A stretch of 60,768 nucleotides of DNA from Crocosphaera chwakensis CCY0110 (GCF_000169335.1 NZ_AAXW01000028.1:1-60768); one strand, 5' to 3'; positions 8,001 through 16,908 are shown, numbered from the stretch's first letter. Made by a program: numbers and translations. Notes: generated by a model not told the origin, from the sequence alone.

Positions 8001-9983
8001 ACCGTTATCTGATAAGAACCAATAGTTACCATCTTCAGCAAACTGTACGCCACTAAATCCTTGTACGGGTTGTTCATCAAAGGGAACATCACGGTTATCT
8101 GAACTAATGGAATTTCCAGAACCGCCAGGGAGTCCAGGTTCAAAGGTATCGGCCGGTAAAGAAGAAAAACCCACCAGGGTAGCGGTGGGTAACTCTTCAG
8201 AAAGGGCGTTTAATTGGGTGAGTCCTAAGTGAACTTGGTCGATGTAGGTTCCCACACCTTCGACTTCGGTGCCGTAAGCTTCGTAACCGTCGCCAAGAAA
8301 TCCTTGCAGAAACGCTTCGTCTTCGCTAGGTCCTTGGAAGTAAACGGGAACAGGACGACTGGTATGAGTTCCCCATCCATATTTGACATCGGGATCTGAT
8401 CCCCAGAAATGACCAGACTCGTTGGGATCATCGTTCATGGTTAACTCAAGACCCCCTTCCCCTAAAAGTAAGGCTTCGGCTACCACTTCGGGGAAGTTAT
8501 CGTTTAAGGTCAAATAGTGATCGTGGTCAGCAGTGACAATCAGTAGGTTTTCTTCATAGCCACCATTTTCTGCGATCCACTCTTGAACGCTTCTTACAGA
8601 GTCATCAAAGTCCTTGAGCGTCCCTAACATGGCATCCATGTCATTATCGTGGGCAGACCAGTCAATGTCTCCGCTTTCCACCATCATCCAGAAACCCTCG
8701 TTATCGTCTTCGAGAACGTCTAAGGTTGCTTCAGTTAATTCTTGGAGGGTAGGGTTTTCATCCACTTCACGGGCGATGAATTCTTCGTCAGTTTCCCCTT
8801 CTTCTAGGGGGCGTTCTGTACGAGGTCGGCCTTCATCCCGTACTGTTCCTGCTTCACTGTAGTCACTATCGGCACCGCGCCAGGGTAAGTTACCCCCTTG
8901 GCCACGGGCCCCATAAATACCAAATAACCGTTCTCCGGCATCGGGATCAATTTCGGATGCTGTTTCGGCTAATGTCTCGGATGCACCGGGCGCCCGTTCG
9001 ACAAATTCGTAGTCATATTCCCCATTACGAAGCTTTTCGAGTTCTTCGTAGGTAACATAACGCTCATCTCCACGGCCGTCGGGATGTCCACCCCCTAAGA
9101 CGACGGTAGGTTTGACTTCATCTACTATCTGTCTGAAGATGTTATCGGTATCTTCAATAGGATGACCAAATTCATCTAGTTCGTCTGTAACACTCTCGTC
9201 TGTGGTTTTATTCCGTTGGTTGACGTGGGCAATGGCAGCAGCCGGAGTGGCATGGTTAAAGGGAACGGAACTGACAACCCCGACGGATTTACCAGTGGAT
9301 AACGCTCGTTCTGCAGTGGTTTCGACGGTTTCTTCAAAGATGTCAACGGCGATCGCACCGACATAGGTTTTAACCCCTGTGTATAATCCTGTTGCGGTTC
9401 CTGCTGAGTCGGGATAGAGGTTCTTGATATACTCTTTGTCGAACCCTTCATCGGGGTTATCACGGTTTTCGTAATAGTCGGAGTCCCAAGGACTTTCCCC
9501 TCCTTTTTCTAGGTTGAAAATAGGAACGTTACCGCCTCGGATATTGCCATCTTCATCAAGGATGGCATCTTCATCAAACCCTTGATCCCGTAGTTCTTCA
9601 AAGAAACCTTCCACTAAGGCTGGATCGGGATTGAATTCAAATCCCTCTCTAATAGGTGCTTGACCGGTGTTATGGTCAAACGGATCACCTTGTAGGGCCG
9701 AGTTACCTTTATCACCGTCAATGTAGGTATTTCCCGTGGTAGAAATGACATACCCTTCTAAGGTGTGGTAGCTTGTACCAAATCCTGCCCCTTCAGTGTA
9801 ATAATCAGCATCTTGCAGGGTATCTCCTGCGAATAACTGATCAAAAATTTCTTGGTTGGTTGCCGAAGGGTTTTCTGCTTTGTACTGTTCGATCTGTTCT
9901 TCAATAATTAACTGAATTGCACTGGCACGGGTCATTTCCCAACCCATACCATCACCGATCATAATAATGACATTCTTTGCCAT
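5001..9983 (-). CDS. multidomain secreted alkaline phosphatase with nested glycerophosphodiesterase and RTX tail
   Basis: The 1660-residue chain starts at the ATG at 9983, which follows a GAGGAAGG ribosome binding site; an upstream in-frame ATG adds 16 implausible residues. Residues 1-600 are a PhoA-type alkaline phosphatase: metal-binding GDGMG (D11), nucleophile Ser193 in PDSAGTATG, later VTADHDHY and GWGTHTSRPVPVY. Residues about 630-765 look like the first part of an esterase-like phytase propeller (FSGVQFAEDGNYWFLSDNG). Residues about 780-1130 are a glycerophosphodiester phosphodiesterase (IAHRGASGDRPEHT, ADFIEPDLVPTKDG, YPETKHP). The propeller resumes at about 1145-1330 (GYEGLGYSPD). 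A Calx-beta-like domain (about 1345-1460) and an RTX tail (about 1490-1660) follow. There is no signal peptide, consistent with type I export. It is divergent from the 10612 gene across a region with Pho boxes. Role: release of phosphate from mono- and diesters outside the cell. Confidence 0.9.
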   Translation of the reverse strand: MAKNVIIMIGDGMGWEMTRASAIQLIIEEQIEQYKAENPSATNQEIFDQLFAGDTLQDADYYTEGAGFGTSYHTLEGYVISTTGNTYIDGDKGNSALQGDPFDHNTGQAPIREGFEFNPDPALVEGFFEELRDQGFDEDAILDEDGNIRGGNVPIFNLEKGGESPWDSDYYENRDNPDEGFDKEYIKNLYPDSAGTATGLYTGVKTYVGAIAVDIFEETVETTAERALSTGKSVGVVSSVPFNHATPAAAIAHVNQRNKTTDESVTDELDEFGHPIEDTDNIFRQIVDEVKPTVVLGGGHPDGRGDERYVTYEELEKLRNGEYDYEFVERAPGASETLAETASEIDPDAGERLFGIYGARGQGGNLPWRGADSDYSEAGTVRDEGRPRTERPLEEGETDEEFIAREVDENPTLQELTEATLDVLEDDNEGFWMMVESGDIDWSAHDNDMDAMLGTLKDFDDSVRSVQEWIAENGGYEENLLIVTADHDHYLTLNDNFPEVVAEALLLGEGGLELTMNDDPNESGHFWGSDPDVKYGWGTHTSRPVPVYFQGPSEDEAFLQGFLGDGYEAYGTEVEGVGTYIDQVHLGLTQLNALSEELPTATLVGFSSLPADTFEPGLPGGSGNSISSDNRDVPFDEQPVQGFSGVQFAEDGNYWFLSDNGYGSKANSDDYLLRIFKVDPNFQTEDGGTGEAEVLDFIQLSDPNDLIPFDIVQEGTTERLLTGADFDIESIVIAEDGSIWIGEEFGPYLLHFNADGELIDAPFATPNIYDFNTLDGEDPLVIAHRGASGDRPEHTAGFLSSDLVGSYNLGIRFGADFIEPDLVPTKDGVLIARHENALAIVETDENGNPMMDENGDYVIAEATTNVHLLPQFSDLLTTKVVDGRSYTGWFSEDFTLAEIKQLRALERIPEIRPDNTDYDFFFEIPTLEEIIDLVNEIEATTGEQIGIYPETKHPTYFAEEGSFIDGSPININTSQILIDTLVEKGFTDPDRIFIQSFEVSNLKDLSENIMPEAGVDIPLVQLIGGGGAPYDLEASGDGRTYSDLITPDGLAEIATYADGIGPSKRRIVGTSDNELLEPTTLVEDAHEAGLQVHPYTFRDEDVFLADDYNGNPEAEYDQFYSLGVDGLFSDNPDTARLVLDKITAEFVSSPDNPENAEFVNLSRSRGYEGLGYSPDLMTLYPMLEGRVMGDPENALRIYEFDVASESFADELAGYYELADGSHAIGDMTPINDNEFIVIERDGNQGEEAAFKKLFKVDLSQVDENGFVEKTELVDLLNIADPDDLNNDGETFFSFPFVTIEDVLVLDEQTLLVANDNNYPFSIGRGPDIDNNEIIQIQLDEPLDVDPRVGVISEVGLSVDKTTVSEDGETYTLTFTLDEAAPEGGLRVVWSEVDSDNAFGDIEFPPTLTNASNLEQLTPEDGELARSAITIDEGATSATITLTTVADEVTEGDETTTYTLIDEIGYAPTDDSSVTVTIEDTSMAAPAVPMMVRGSSDGDFFDTENPGDAEFMGDNQILFAGSGDDFVDVSLAPGGSRSRIDLGSGDDIIFAGSNNRILAGSGDDMLFLDSGEGNNIVTGGSGMDQFWLVTDAEALPANPNTITDFTIGKDVIGFGATDLSFDDLMLTQNGADTTLNALGQDLAILRQIESSDLSAADFVFA

Positions 9984-10275
9984 GTCTAATCGCCTTCCTC
10001 TATACTTTGTTCCTTGTGAATCGGGCAGCAACTTTTCGGGATGATTAAACTGAACAGAAGCAATATGTAAGCTCCTGTTACAATAAAAATAAATAACAAG
10101 TTAAGGGGGAAATTATTGTCATGAAAAGACAAGATTATTCCCTCAACGCAGGGAAATTTAATTTTTCCTGCGTTTCCTGAAAAAGCACATTAGATTAGCT
10201 AACCCACATATAAAAATATATTGATTAGTTAATTTTTGTCAAATGATTTTACGTATTTTTAATGATTTATTTTAA

Positions 10276-10305
10276 CTTAAATTATGCTTATATTATTCTT
10301 AACCT
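10276..10305 (+). promoter_or_regulatory. Pho box, three 8-base repeats with 3-base spacers
   Basis: The repeats are CTTAAATT (10276-10283), CTTATATT (10287-10294) and CTTAACCT (10298-10305), each separated by exactly three bases. The known Synechocystis SphR (PhoB-like) site is a run of PyTTAAPyPy(T/A) repeats with 3-base spacers. The matches here are 7/8, 6/8 and 8/8. It sits between two phosphatase genes, which makes a Pho-regulon function likely. Confidence 0.65.
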
Positions 10306-10384
10306 TTTAATAATTACTAAATAGTATTTCAACTAAATTTTTTTATCATTGCATTTATAAGAATTTTTGTCAATTAAATTAATA

Positions 10385-10414
10385 CTTAACTTAATTTTAA
10401 CCCTAATATTATTT
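10385..10414 (+). promoter_or_regulatory. second Pho-box-like array
   Basis: CTTAACTT (10385-10392), spacer AAT, TTTAACCC (10396-10403), spacer TAA, TATTATTT (10407-10414) score 8/8, 7/8 and 6/8 against PyTTAAPyPy(T/A). It is oriented toward the plus-strand gene, about 200 bases upstream of its ATG. The region is AT-rich, so the weakest repeat may be chance. Confidence 0.6.
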
Positions 10415-10524
10415 TTTTTTAATCAAAAGATGCGAGCCTGTTAGTTGTGATTGATAAATAACAAAGTATGTTAAAGCTATTGAGTATTTTTTCCATAATT
10501 TAATAGTTTTTTCATAGTTAACTG

Positions 10525-10547
10525 AAGCTATTGATTCAAAATAGCTT
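10525..10547. repeat. AAGCTATT inverted repeat in the leader of the phosphatase gene
   Basis: AAGCTATT (10525-10532) and AATAGCTT (10540-10547) form a perfect 8-base-pair stem with a 7-base loop, 65 bases upstream of the ATG at 10612. The left arm with two flanking bases is repeated at 10474-10483. It could be an operator or a leader hairpin. Confidence 0.4.
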
Positions 10548-10611
10548 GTTTCATAATGAAGATTTCTAGCTTTGTCTATTCTTATTTCCCTAACATCTAA
10601 CAGTTAAAGTT

Positions 10612-13600
10612 ATGATTCGCTTTGCTACTTTTAATGCTTCTTTAAACCGTAATTCAGAAGGTGAGTTAATTGCGGATTTATTGACCCCTAATAATGAACA
10701 AGGTCAAACCGTTGCTGAGATTATTCAACGAGTTAATCCTGATGTTATTTTAATTAATGAATTTGACTTTGATAGTGTTGGTGGTGCTGCTCAACTTTTT
10801 AACAATAACTATTTAAACGTTAGTCAAAAGGGGGTAAATCCGATTGATTACCCTTATTTTTATGTTGCTCCTTCTAACACAGGAATTGCATCAGAATTTG
10901 ATTTAGATAACAATGGTGAAGTTATTACTAATCCTGGAGAATTGGGTTATGGTAATGATGCCTTTGGCTTTGGGAATTTTCCTGGTCAATTTGGTATGGC
11001 GGTTTATTCAAAATATCCCATTGACTTTAGTAATGTTAGAACATTTCAGACCTTTTTATGGAAGGATATGCCGAATGCTTTGTTACCAGTTGATCCTGTT
11101 AGTGGGGAGTCTTATTACTCAGAAGAAGAATTAAATAATTTTCGCTTATCTTCTAAGAGTCATTGGGATTTACCCTTATTAATTAATGGAGAAACAGTCC
11201 ACTTTTTGGTTAGTCATCCTACTCCTCCAGTATTTGATGGGGAAGAAGATAGAAATGGTAGAAGAAATCACGACGAAATTCGTTTTTGGGCTGATTATAT
11301 CACACCAGGAGAGGGTAGTTATATTTATGATGATCTAGGGAATTTTGGGGGTTTAAAAGTAGGGGAAAAATTTGTTATTGCGGGAGATCAAAATGCTGAT
11401 CCCTTTGATGGAGATAGTGTTAACAATGCTATCAATCAATTATTAGATAATCCTTATATTAATACTTCAGTAACTCCAGAAAGTGAGGGAGGTGTAGATG
11501 CTTCTAATAGACAGGGAGGTATTAATAATAATCATCAAGGAGATCCTAAGTTTGATACAGCAGACTTTAATGATAATAGTTCAGGGAATTTACGGGTAGA
11601 TTATGTATTACCTTCTCAGAATTTGGAGATTGCAGAAACTGGTATTTTTTGGCCAACTTCTGATAATGCTTTATTTGATTTAGTAGGAGATTTTCCCTTT
11701 CCAAGTTCTGATCATCGTTTAGTTTATGCAGATGTTAATGTGGAAAAAAACATGATTGATTCTACTAGAAAAACAGTTAAAAGTATTAACTTTATTGGTG
11801 ATATTAATTTTGACACGGGGTTTACTGTTGAAGGGACAGAATTTGGTGGTATATCTGGCTTGACTTACGATAAGTTTAACGGTGTTTACTATGGTTTATC
11901 CGATGATCGTAGTCAGTTAAATGATGCACGATTTTACAATCTTAATATAGATTTAAGCGATGGCAGTTTAGACGATGAAGATATTAGTTTTAACAGTGTT
12001 ACAACTTTATTAAACGAAGATGGTAACCCGTTTATTAATAATGGGATTGATCCTGAAGGTATTGCTGTAACCTCACGGGGTACTTTATTTATTTCTTCTG
12101 AAGGCAATGCTAATACCTTACTCGATCCGTTTGTCAATGAGTTTTCTTTATCTGGACAACAATTTAATACGTTACCTGTTCCCGAAAAATTCTTACCAAC
12201 AGCCGATCAAAGTAGTGGAATTCGCAATAATCAAGCCTTTGAAAGTTTAACCATTACTCCCGATGAACGCTATTTATATACAGCCGTAGAAAATGCGTTA
12301 TGGCAAGATGGAACGAATTCAACTCTAGAAGATGAAAGTGCAGTAAGAATTTTGCAATATGACTTAGAAACGGGAGAACCTAGGAAAGAATTTCTCTATT
12401 TTACTGATACTATTCCGAATGATTCTAATCCGTCTGGGGGATTTGCTGATAATGGGTTAGTAGAGTTACTAGCGATTGATAATACAGGAACTTTTTTGGC
12501 GTTAGAAAGATCATACGCTGACGGGGTTGGCAATAATATTCGCCTCTATGAAGTTAACCTACAAGGTGCAACAGATATTAGTCAGTTTGAGAGTTTAGCC
12601 ATTGATCCTAATAATCCGAATGATGGTCTATTTGATGTGGATGCGGTTGCCCAAAAACGTCTATTAGTTGACTTTAATAACTTAGGTATAACCCTAGATA
12701 ATAGCGAAGCATTAGCTTTCGGTCCGACTTTACCGAATGGCAATCAATCCTTAATTGTTGTCAGTGATAACAATTTTAATGACAGTCAGTTTACCCAGTT
12801 TACAGCGTTTGAATTAGATATTGATTCTATTCCCTTTGTTACCCCAACCTTAGAAACTCCTTCAGAAATTCGTTATGATAATCCCACTGATCCAGATATA
12901 GTAGAAGGTTCGGACTCAGATGATCCTGCAATTTATATTCATCCCGATGATGTAGAACAAAGTTTAGTCATTACAGCACTAAAAAATGGTGGTTTAGCTC
13001 TTTATAACTTAGACGGAAACGAAATACAAAAAATTACCCCTGATAATATTCGTTATAACAACGTTGATCTGGTTTATGGGTTTAACTTAGATGGAGAAAG
13101 TATCGATATTGCAGTTGTTAGCGATCGCCGAAATGATACGTTAGTCATCTTTAAAATTGATCCCACCACACAACAGTTAACAAATATTACATCTTCTAAT
13201 ATTTTAGAAAGCATTTTTGGGGTAGATGATGGAGAAGCAACTGCTTATGGTTTAGCTACGTATACCAGTCCCGTTACTGGACAAGTTTATACCTTTGTTT
13301 CTCAAGCAGATGGGGATCAAATTACACAATTAGAATTAATATCTGATGGACAAGGTAACGTAACTGCTGAAATTGTTCGCACTTTATCTGTTCCTATTCC
13401 TGATGATAGTGAAGTAGAAGATGCACAAGTCGAAGGAATGGTAGTGGATCGAGAATTAGGATATTTATATGTAGGTCAAGAAGGGTTTGGAATTTGGAAA
13501 TTTTATGCTGAACCTGATAGCAGTGATACAGGAACAATTGTTGATACGGTAAAAGATATTAATCCTAATAGTAATTTAACCGCAGATGTAGAAGGATTAA

Positions 13601-16600
13601 CCATTTATTACGGAGAAGATGGGAAAGGTTACTTACTTGCATCCAGTCAAGGAGATAGTTCTTTTGCTGTTTACGATCGCCAGGGAAGTAATTCTTATTT
13701 AGGTAACTTTGTGGTAGGAGAAAATAATGGGATCGATGGTGTCGAAGAATCTGACGGAGCCGATATTATTAATGTTGCTTTAGGGGATAAGTTTCCCAAA
13801 GGACTGTTAGTGGTTCATGATGGATCAAATGAAGATGCAACGGTATTTCAAGATCCAGAAGATGGGGAAATTCAGAATTTTAACACCAATTTTAAATACA
13901 TTGATTTAGAAGATTTAAACGCAACTTTACCCTTTTTTAAATTAGATACAGAGGGATACGATCCCCGTAACCCTGTCCCCAACTCTCTTATTAATGGTAT
14001 TGCAAGCGGTGACACCACCCAAAATAGTACCGTGTTATGGGCCAGAAGTACCTTTACAGGAGACGTTACTATTGAATATTCTACTGATGCTAACTTCTCC
14101 TCTGTCATCGCAACCGAAACCCTAACTGTTACTGATCCCACCCTTCCCGTTAAGGTGCAAATTGATAACTTAACCCCTAATACCGAATACTACTATCGTG
14201 TGACAGATGCAGCAGGAGACACCGCAATAGGAGAGTTTAAAACCTCTGCGGAACTGGGAACCAATGCAGGGTTAAGGTTTGGAGTGAGTGGAGACTGGAG
14301 AGGGGAGTTGGCCCCGTATCCTGCGATCGCCAATGCAGTGGATCGGGATCTGGACTTTTTCGTTGAACATGGTGACACTATCTATGCAGACATCGAGTCT
14401 GATGCAGTGAAAAACCCCGACGGAACCCGCAAACAACAAGCAGAAACAATACAAGAGTATCGTGCCAAACATAGCGAGGTGTATGACTCCCGTTTAGGGT
14501 TCAACTTTTGGGAGGAGTTACGATCCAAAACTTCCATCCTTGCAACCATCGACGATCATGAAGTCATTAACGACTTCGCCGGAGGGGCCAATGCAGATAC
14601 AGATGATCGCTTCAGCGAAACAGAAGGGTTGATTAACGACACAGAACTGTATGAAAATGGGATGCAAACATTCCAGGAATATAACCCCCTCAGAGACGAA
14701 TTTTATGGGGATGTGGGGGACGAACGCTTTAACGGAGAACGGAAACTCTACCGCTATAGTAATTATGGGAGTGATGCTGCTGTATTTGTCTTAGATACTC
14801 GTTCTTTTCGTGATGAAGGGTTAGATGGGCCAGAAAACTTTTTAGATACAGGTGATCGCTTGGATGTCTTAAATGAATCTTTAACTGAGGATCGAACCTT
14901 ATTAGGAAGTGTCCAACTTTCCGATCTCAAACAAGACTTATTAGAGGCAGAAAATAACGGTATTACTTGGAAATTTGTCATGGTCCCTGAACCCATACAA
15001 AACATCTTTCCAGGGATCAATACCGATGCGTTTGAAGGGTATGGAAAAGAGCGGACAGAAATACTCAAATTTATTAATGAAAATAGTATTGATAATGTGG
15101 TTTTTGTAGCTGCGGATGTTCATACTACCTTTGTTAATAATCTTACCTATCAAGAAGAAATAAATGGCGAACAAATTGCCACCAATGCGTTTGAAATAAC
15201 TACCGGCGCTGTGGCCTTTGATGCACCGACAGGAGAATTTTTAGCAAATATCTTTTTATCGGGTAATTCTGAAGCACAAACTTTATATAATTCCCTACCT
15301 ATTGCACCAGATACTGATGACATCATTAATGACAAAGATGATTTTGTTAAGAGCTTAGTCAACGAGACTTTATTAACTCCATTGGGATTTGATCCATTAG
15401 GTCTGAACAATAATTTAGAGCAAGCTGACGGATTAATTGATGCGACTTTACTACAAGGTGATTATTTTGTCGGTCATACTTATGGTTGGACAGAGTTCGA
15501 TATTGACCCTGAAACACAGCAATTGAAGGTAATCACCTACGGAATTGAAGCTTATTCTGAAAATGAGTTACTCGCTGATATTGATAATATTATTTCTCGT
15601 CAGCCAAAAATTGTTAGTGAATTTGTTGTTAATGCAAAGGTTAATAATGCTTTCCCGAAGACAGTTTACAGCACAGATAACGATGACTTTATTGACTCAG
15701 TTGAGCCTGATAATAGTTTCAATTTCAATGGCGATAATCAGATTCTTTTTGCTGGTTTAGGGAATGATTTTATTGACGTTTCTGTTGCACCAGGAAACAA
15801 CATAATTAATCTAGAAGAAGATGATGATATTGTCTTTGCAGGAGTTAATAATACGTTATATGGAGGAACAGGAAAAGACACCTTTTTTGTGGGAACGGGT
15901 GCCGGAAATAATACCATAACAGGAGGGGAAGATGCTGATAATTTTGTTATTGTTACCGATGAAGAAGACTTACCCATTGCACCAAATATTATCACTGACT
16001 TTAATCCGTCAGAAGGAGATACAATTAGCCTCTTAAATACCAGTTTTGTTTATGGCGATCGCGGAGCAAATTGGGATACCATTCAAGACAATAATGACAC
16101 CGTTATCACTGTTTTTGAGCAACCTGTTGCTATTCTCCAAAATACCGATGCAGATAGCTTAAGTTTTAATGATTTCTTCTTCTCTAATACGAGTGATTCT
16201 GAACCATCTATTGATGATCCTGTTCCTGATGATAATGATGTAACACCCATTACTGAAGGGGAAAGTGAATCAGATATTGATGATAATTCCAATCCCACAA
16301 ATTCCGATTCAATGGTAGAAAATAATGACCCCAATACTCTCCCGCAAAGTGAAGACCAAGGGGAATTATTCGACTTAAGAGAATTTAGCGGAATGCAGGT
16401 ACAAGCAGACTTTTTAGTTAGTCGTAGTGCTAGTTTAAATAACTTCGTTGGCTTTTATGAAATTGACGATCTTACGGGAACAATTGACGGTATAACCCCA
16501 GGAGATCAAGGTTATCGAGAGGCTGCTTTATCCCGTCAACTATCGGAAATTGGCTTACAAATTAAGAATAAACAAACAGCTAATTTCACTGAATTATTGA

Positions 16601-16812
16601 CAGGAGGCAGTATTTATGCTCCCTTTATGATTGTTAATGCAAATCCGGAAACCATGACAGATTCATCAAAACTTTACTTTCCATTTTTAGGAGCCAATGA
16701 TGATAAGAAAGATCGCATTCGTCTCTTAGATCAAAACATCTTTGGTTTTGAAGATCGCAGGGATTTTGATTACAATGATTTGATTATTGAAACAACTTTA
16801 ACAGTCATTTAA
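10612..16812 (+). CDS. four-enzyme secreted phosphohydrolase (EEP, esterase-like, 3-phytase, PhoD) with RTX and DUF4114
   Basis: This 2066-residue chain lacks a signal peptide. Residues 1-380 are an endonuclease/exonuclease/phosphatase domain (FATFNASLN, INEFDFD, GDQNADP near 257, SSDHR near 364). Residues about 390-745 are an esterase-like phytase domain (GISGLTYD, GIDPEGIAV). Residues about 750-1110 are a beta-propeller 3-phytase (SDDPAIYIHPDD near 768, VVSDRRNDT, VEGMVVDRE). Residues about 1125-1640 are a PhoD-type phosphodiesterase/phosphatase with its N-terminal Fn3-like part, GVSGDWRG, EHGDTIYAD near 1252, DDHEV near 1313 and VAADVHTTF near 1498. RTX-like repeats follow (about 1680-1850), then an Asp/Ser-rich linker and a DUF4114 domain to the end. 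All key motifs look intact. The gene is Pho-box controlled by inference. It would release phosphate from phytate-like compounds, esters and nucleic acids. A terminator follows at 16818. Confidence 0.92.
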   Translation: MIRFATFNASLNRNSEGELIADLLTPNNEQGQTVAEIIQRVNPDVILINEFDFDSVGGAAQLFNNNYLNVSQKGVNPIDYPYFYVAPSNTGIASEFDLDNNGEVITNPGELGYGNDAFGFGNFPGQFGMAVYSKYPIDFSNVRTFQTFLWKDMPNALLPVDPVSGESYYSEEELNNFRLSSKSHWDLPLLINGETVHFLVSHPTPPVFDGEEDRNGRRNHDEIRFWADYITPGEGSYIYDDLGNFGGLKVGEKFVIAGDQNADPFDGDSVNNAINQLLDNPYINTSVTPESEGGVDASNRQGGINNNHQGDPKFDTADFNDNSSGNLRVDYVLPSQNLEIAETGIFWPTSDNALFDLVGDFPFPSSDHRLVYADVNVEKNMIDSTRKTVKSINFIGDINFDTGFTVEGTEFGGISGLTYDKFNGVYYGLSDDRSQLNDARFYNLNIDLSDGSLDDEDISFNSVTTLLNEDGNPFINNGIDPEGIAVTSRGTLFISSEGNANTLLDPFVNEFSLSGQQFNTLPVPEKFLPTADQSSGIRNNQAFESLTITPDERYLYTAVENALWQDGTNSTLEDESAVRILQYDLETGEPRKEFLYFTDTIPNDSNPSGGFADNGLVELLAIDNTGTFLALERSYADGVGNNIRLYEVNLQGATDISQFESLAIDPNNPNDGLFDVDAVAQKRLLVDFNNLGITLDNSEALAFGPTLPNGNQSLIVVSDNNFNDSQFTQFTAFELDIDSIPFVTPTLETPSEIRYDNPTDPDIVEGSDSDDPAIYIHPDDVEQSLVITALKNGGLALYNLDGNEIQKITPDNIRYNNVDLVYGFNLDGESIDIAVVSDRRNDTLVIFKIDPTTQQLTNITSSNILESIFGVDDGEATAYGLATYTSPVTGQVYTFVSQADGDQITQLELISDGQGNVTAEIVRTLSVPIPDDSEVEDAQVEGMVVDRELGYLYVGQEGFGIWKFYAEPDSSDTGTIVDTVKDINPNSNLTADVEGLTIYYGEDGKGYLLASSQGDSSFAVYDRQGSNSYLGNFVVGENNGIDGVEESDGADIINVALGDKFPKGLLVVHDGSNEDATVFQDPEDGEIQNFNTNFKYIDLEDLNATLPFFKLDTEGYDPRNPVPNSLINGIASGDTTQNSTVLWARSTFTGDVTIEYSTDANFSSVIATETLTVTDPTLPVKVQIDNLTPNTEYYYRVTDAAGDTAIGEFKTSAELGTNAGLRFGVSGDWRGELAPYPAIANAVDRDLDFFVEHGDTIYADIESDAVKNPDGTRKQQAETIQEYRAKHSEVYDSRLGFNFWEELRSKTSILATIDDHEVINDFAGGANADTDDRFSETEGLINDTELYENGMQTFQEYNPLRDEFYGDVGDERFNGERKLYRYSNYGSDAAVFVLDTRSFRDEGLDGPENFLDTGDRLDVLNESLTEDRTLLGSVQLSDLKQDLLEAENNGITWKFVMVPEPIQNIFPGINTDAFEGYGKERTEILKFINENSIDNVVFVAADVHTTFVNNLTYQEEINGEQIATNAFEITTGAVAFDAPTGEFLANIFLSGNSEAQTLYNSLPIAPDTDDIINDKDDFVKSLVNETLLTPLGFDPLGLNNNLEQADGLIDATLLQGDYFVGHTYGWTEFDIDPETQQLKVITYGIEAYSENELLADIDNIISRQPKIVSEFVVNAKVNNAFPKTVYSTDNDDFIDSVEPDNSFNFNGDNQILFAGLGNDFIDVSVAPGNNIINLEEDDDIVFAGVNNTLYGGTGKDTFFVGTGAGNNTITGGEDADNFVIVTDEEDLPIAPNIITDFNPSEGDTISLLNTSFVYGDRGANWDTIQDNNDTVITVFEQPVAILQNTDADSLSFNDFFFSNTSDSEPSIDDPVPDDNDVTPITEGESESDIDDNSNPTNSDSMVENNDPNTLPQSEDQGELFDLREFSGMQVQADFLVSRSASLNNFVGFYEIDDLTGTIDGITPGDQGYREAALSRQLSEIGLQIKNKQTANFTELLTGGSIYAPFMIVNANPETMTDSSKLYFPFLGANDDKKDRIRLLDQNIFGFEDRRDFDYNDLIIETTLTVI

Positions 16813-16817
16813 AATAA

Positions 16818-16846
16818 CTTCCTTGATATAAAACAGGAAGGTTTTT
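16818..16846 (+). terminator. rho-independent terminator after the four-enzyme gene
   Basis: CTTCCT (16818-16823) and AGGAAG (16835-16840) form a stem with an 11-base loop, followed by GTTTTTAA. It begins six bases after the stop codon. Confidence 0.65.
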
Positions 16847-16908
16847 AACGATAAGTTTCAATAGCCCGATAAAGCAACTCTTAGGTTAACAGGGTGTTTG
16901 GACAGGTT

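Larger units (their letters stand above)
10032..10611. other. 580-base divergent promoter region of the exophosphatase genes
   Basis: This AT-rich stretch separates the two divergently transcribed giant phosphatase genes. It holds two Pho-box-like arrays (10276-10305 and 10385-10414), a single reversed half-site AAGTTAAG at 10098-10105 facing the minus-strand gene, and an AAGCTATT/AATAGCTT inverted repeat (10525-10547). AAGCTATTGA occurs twice (10474-10483 and 10525-10534). No open reading frame of note is present. Confidence 0.6.

Noticed and set aside
9984..10031. Upstream ATG extending the alkaline phosphatase chain by 16 residues
   Set aside because: The extension is polar and not family-like; the ATG at 9983 has a GAGGAAGG ribosome binding site and starts directly with the conserved N-terminal strand.
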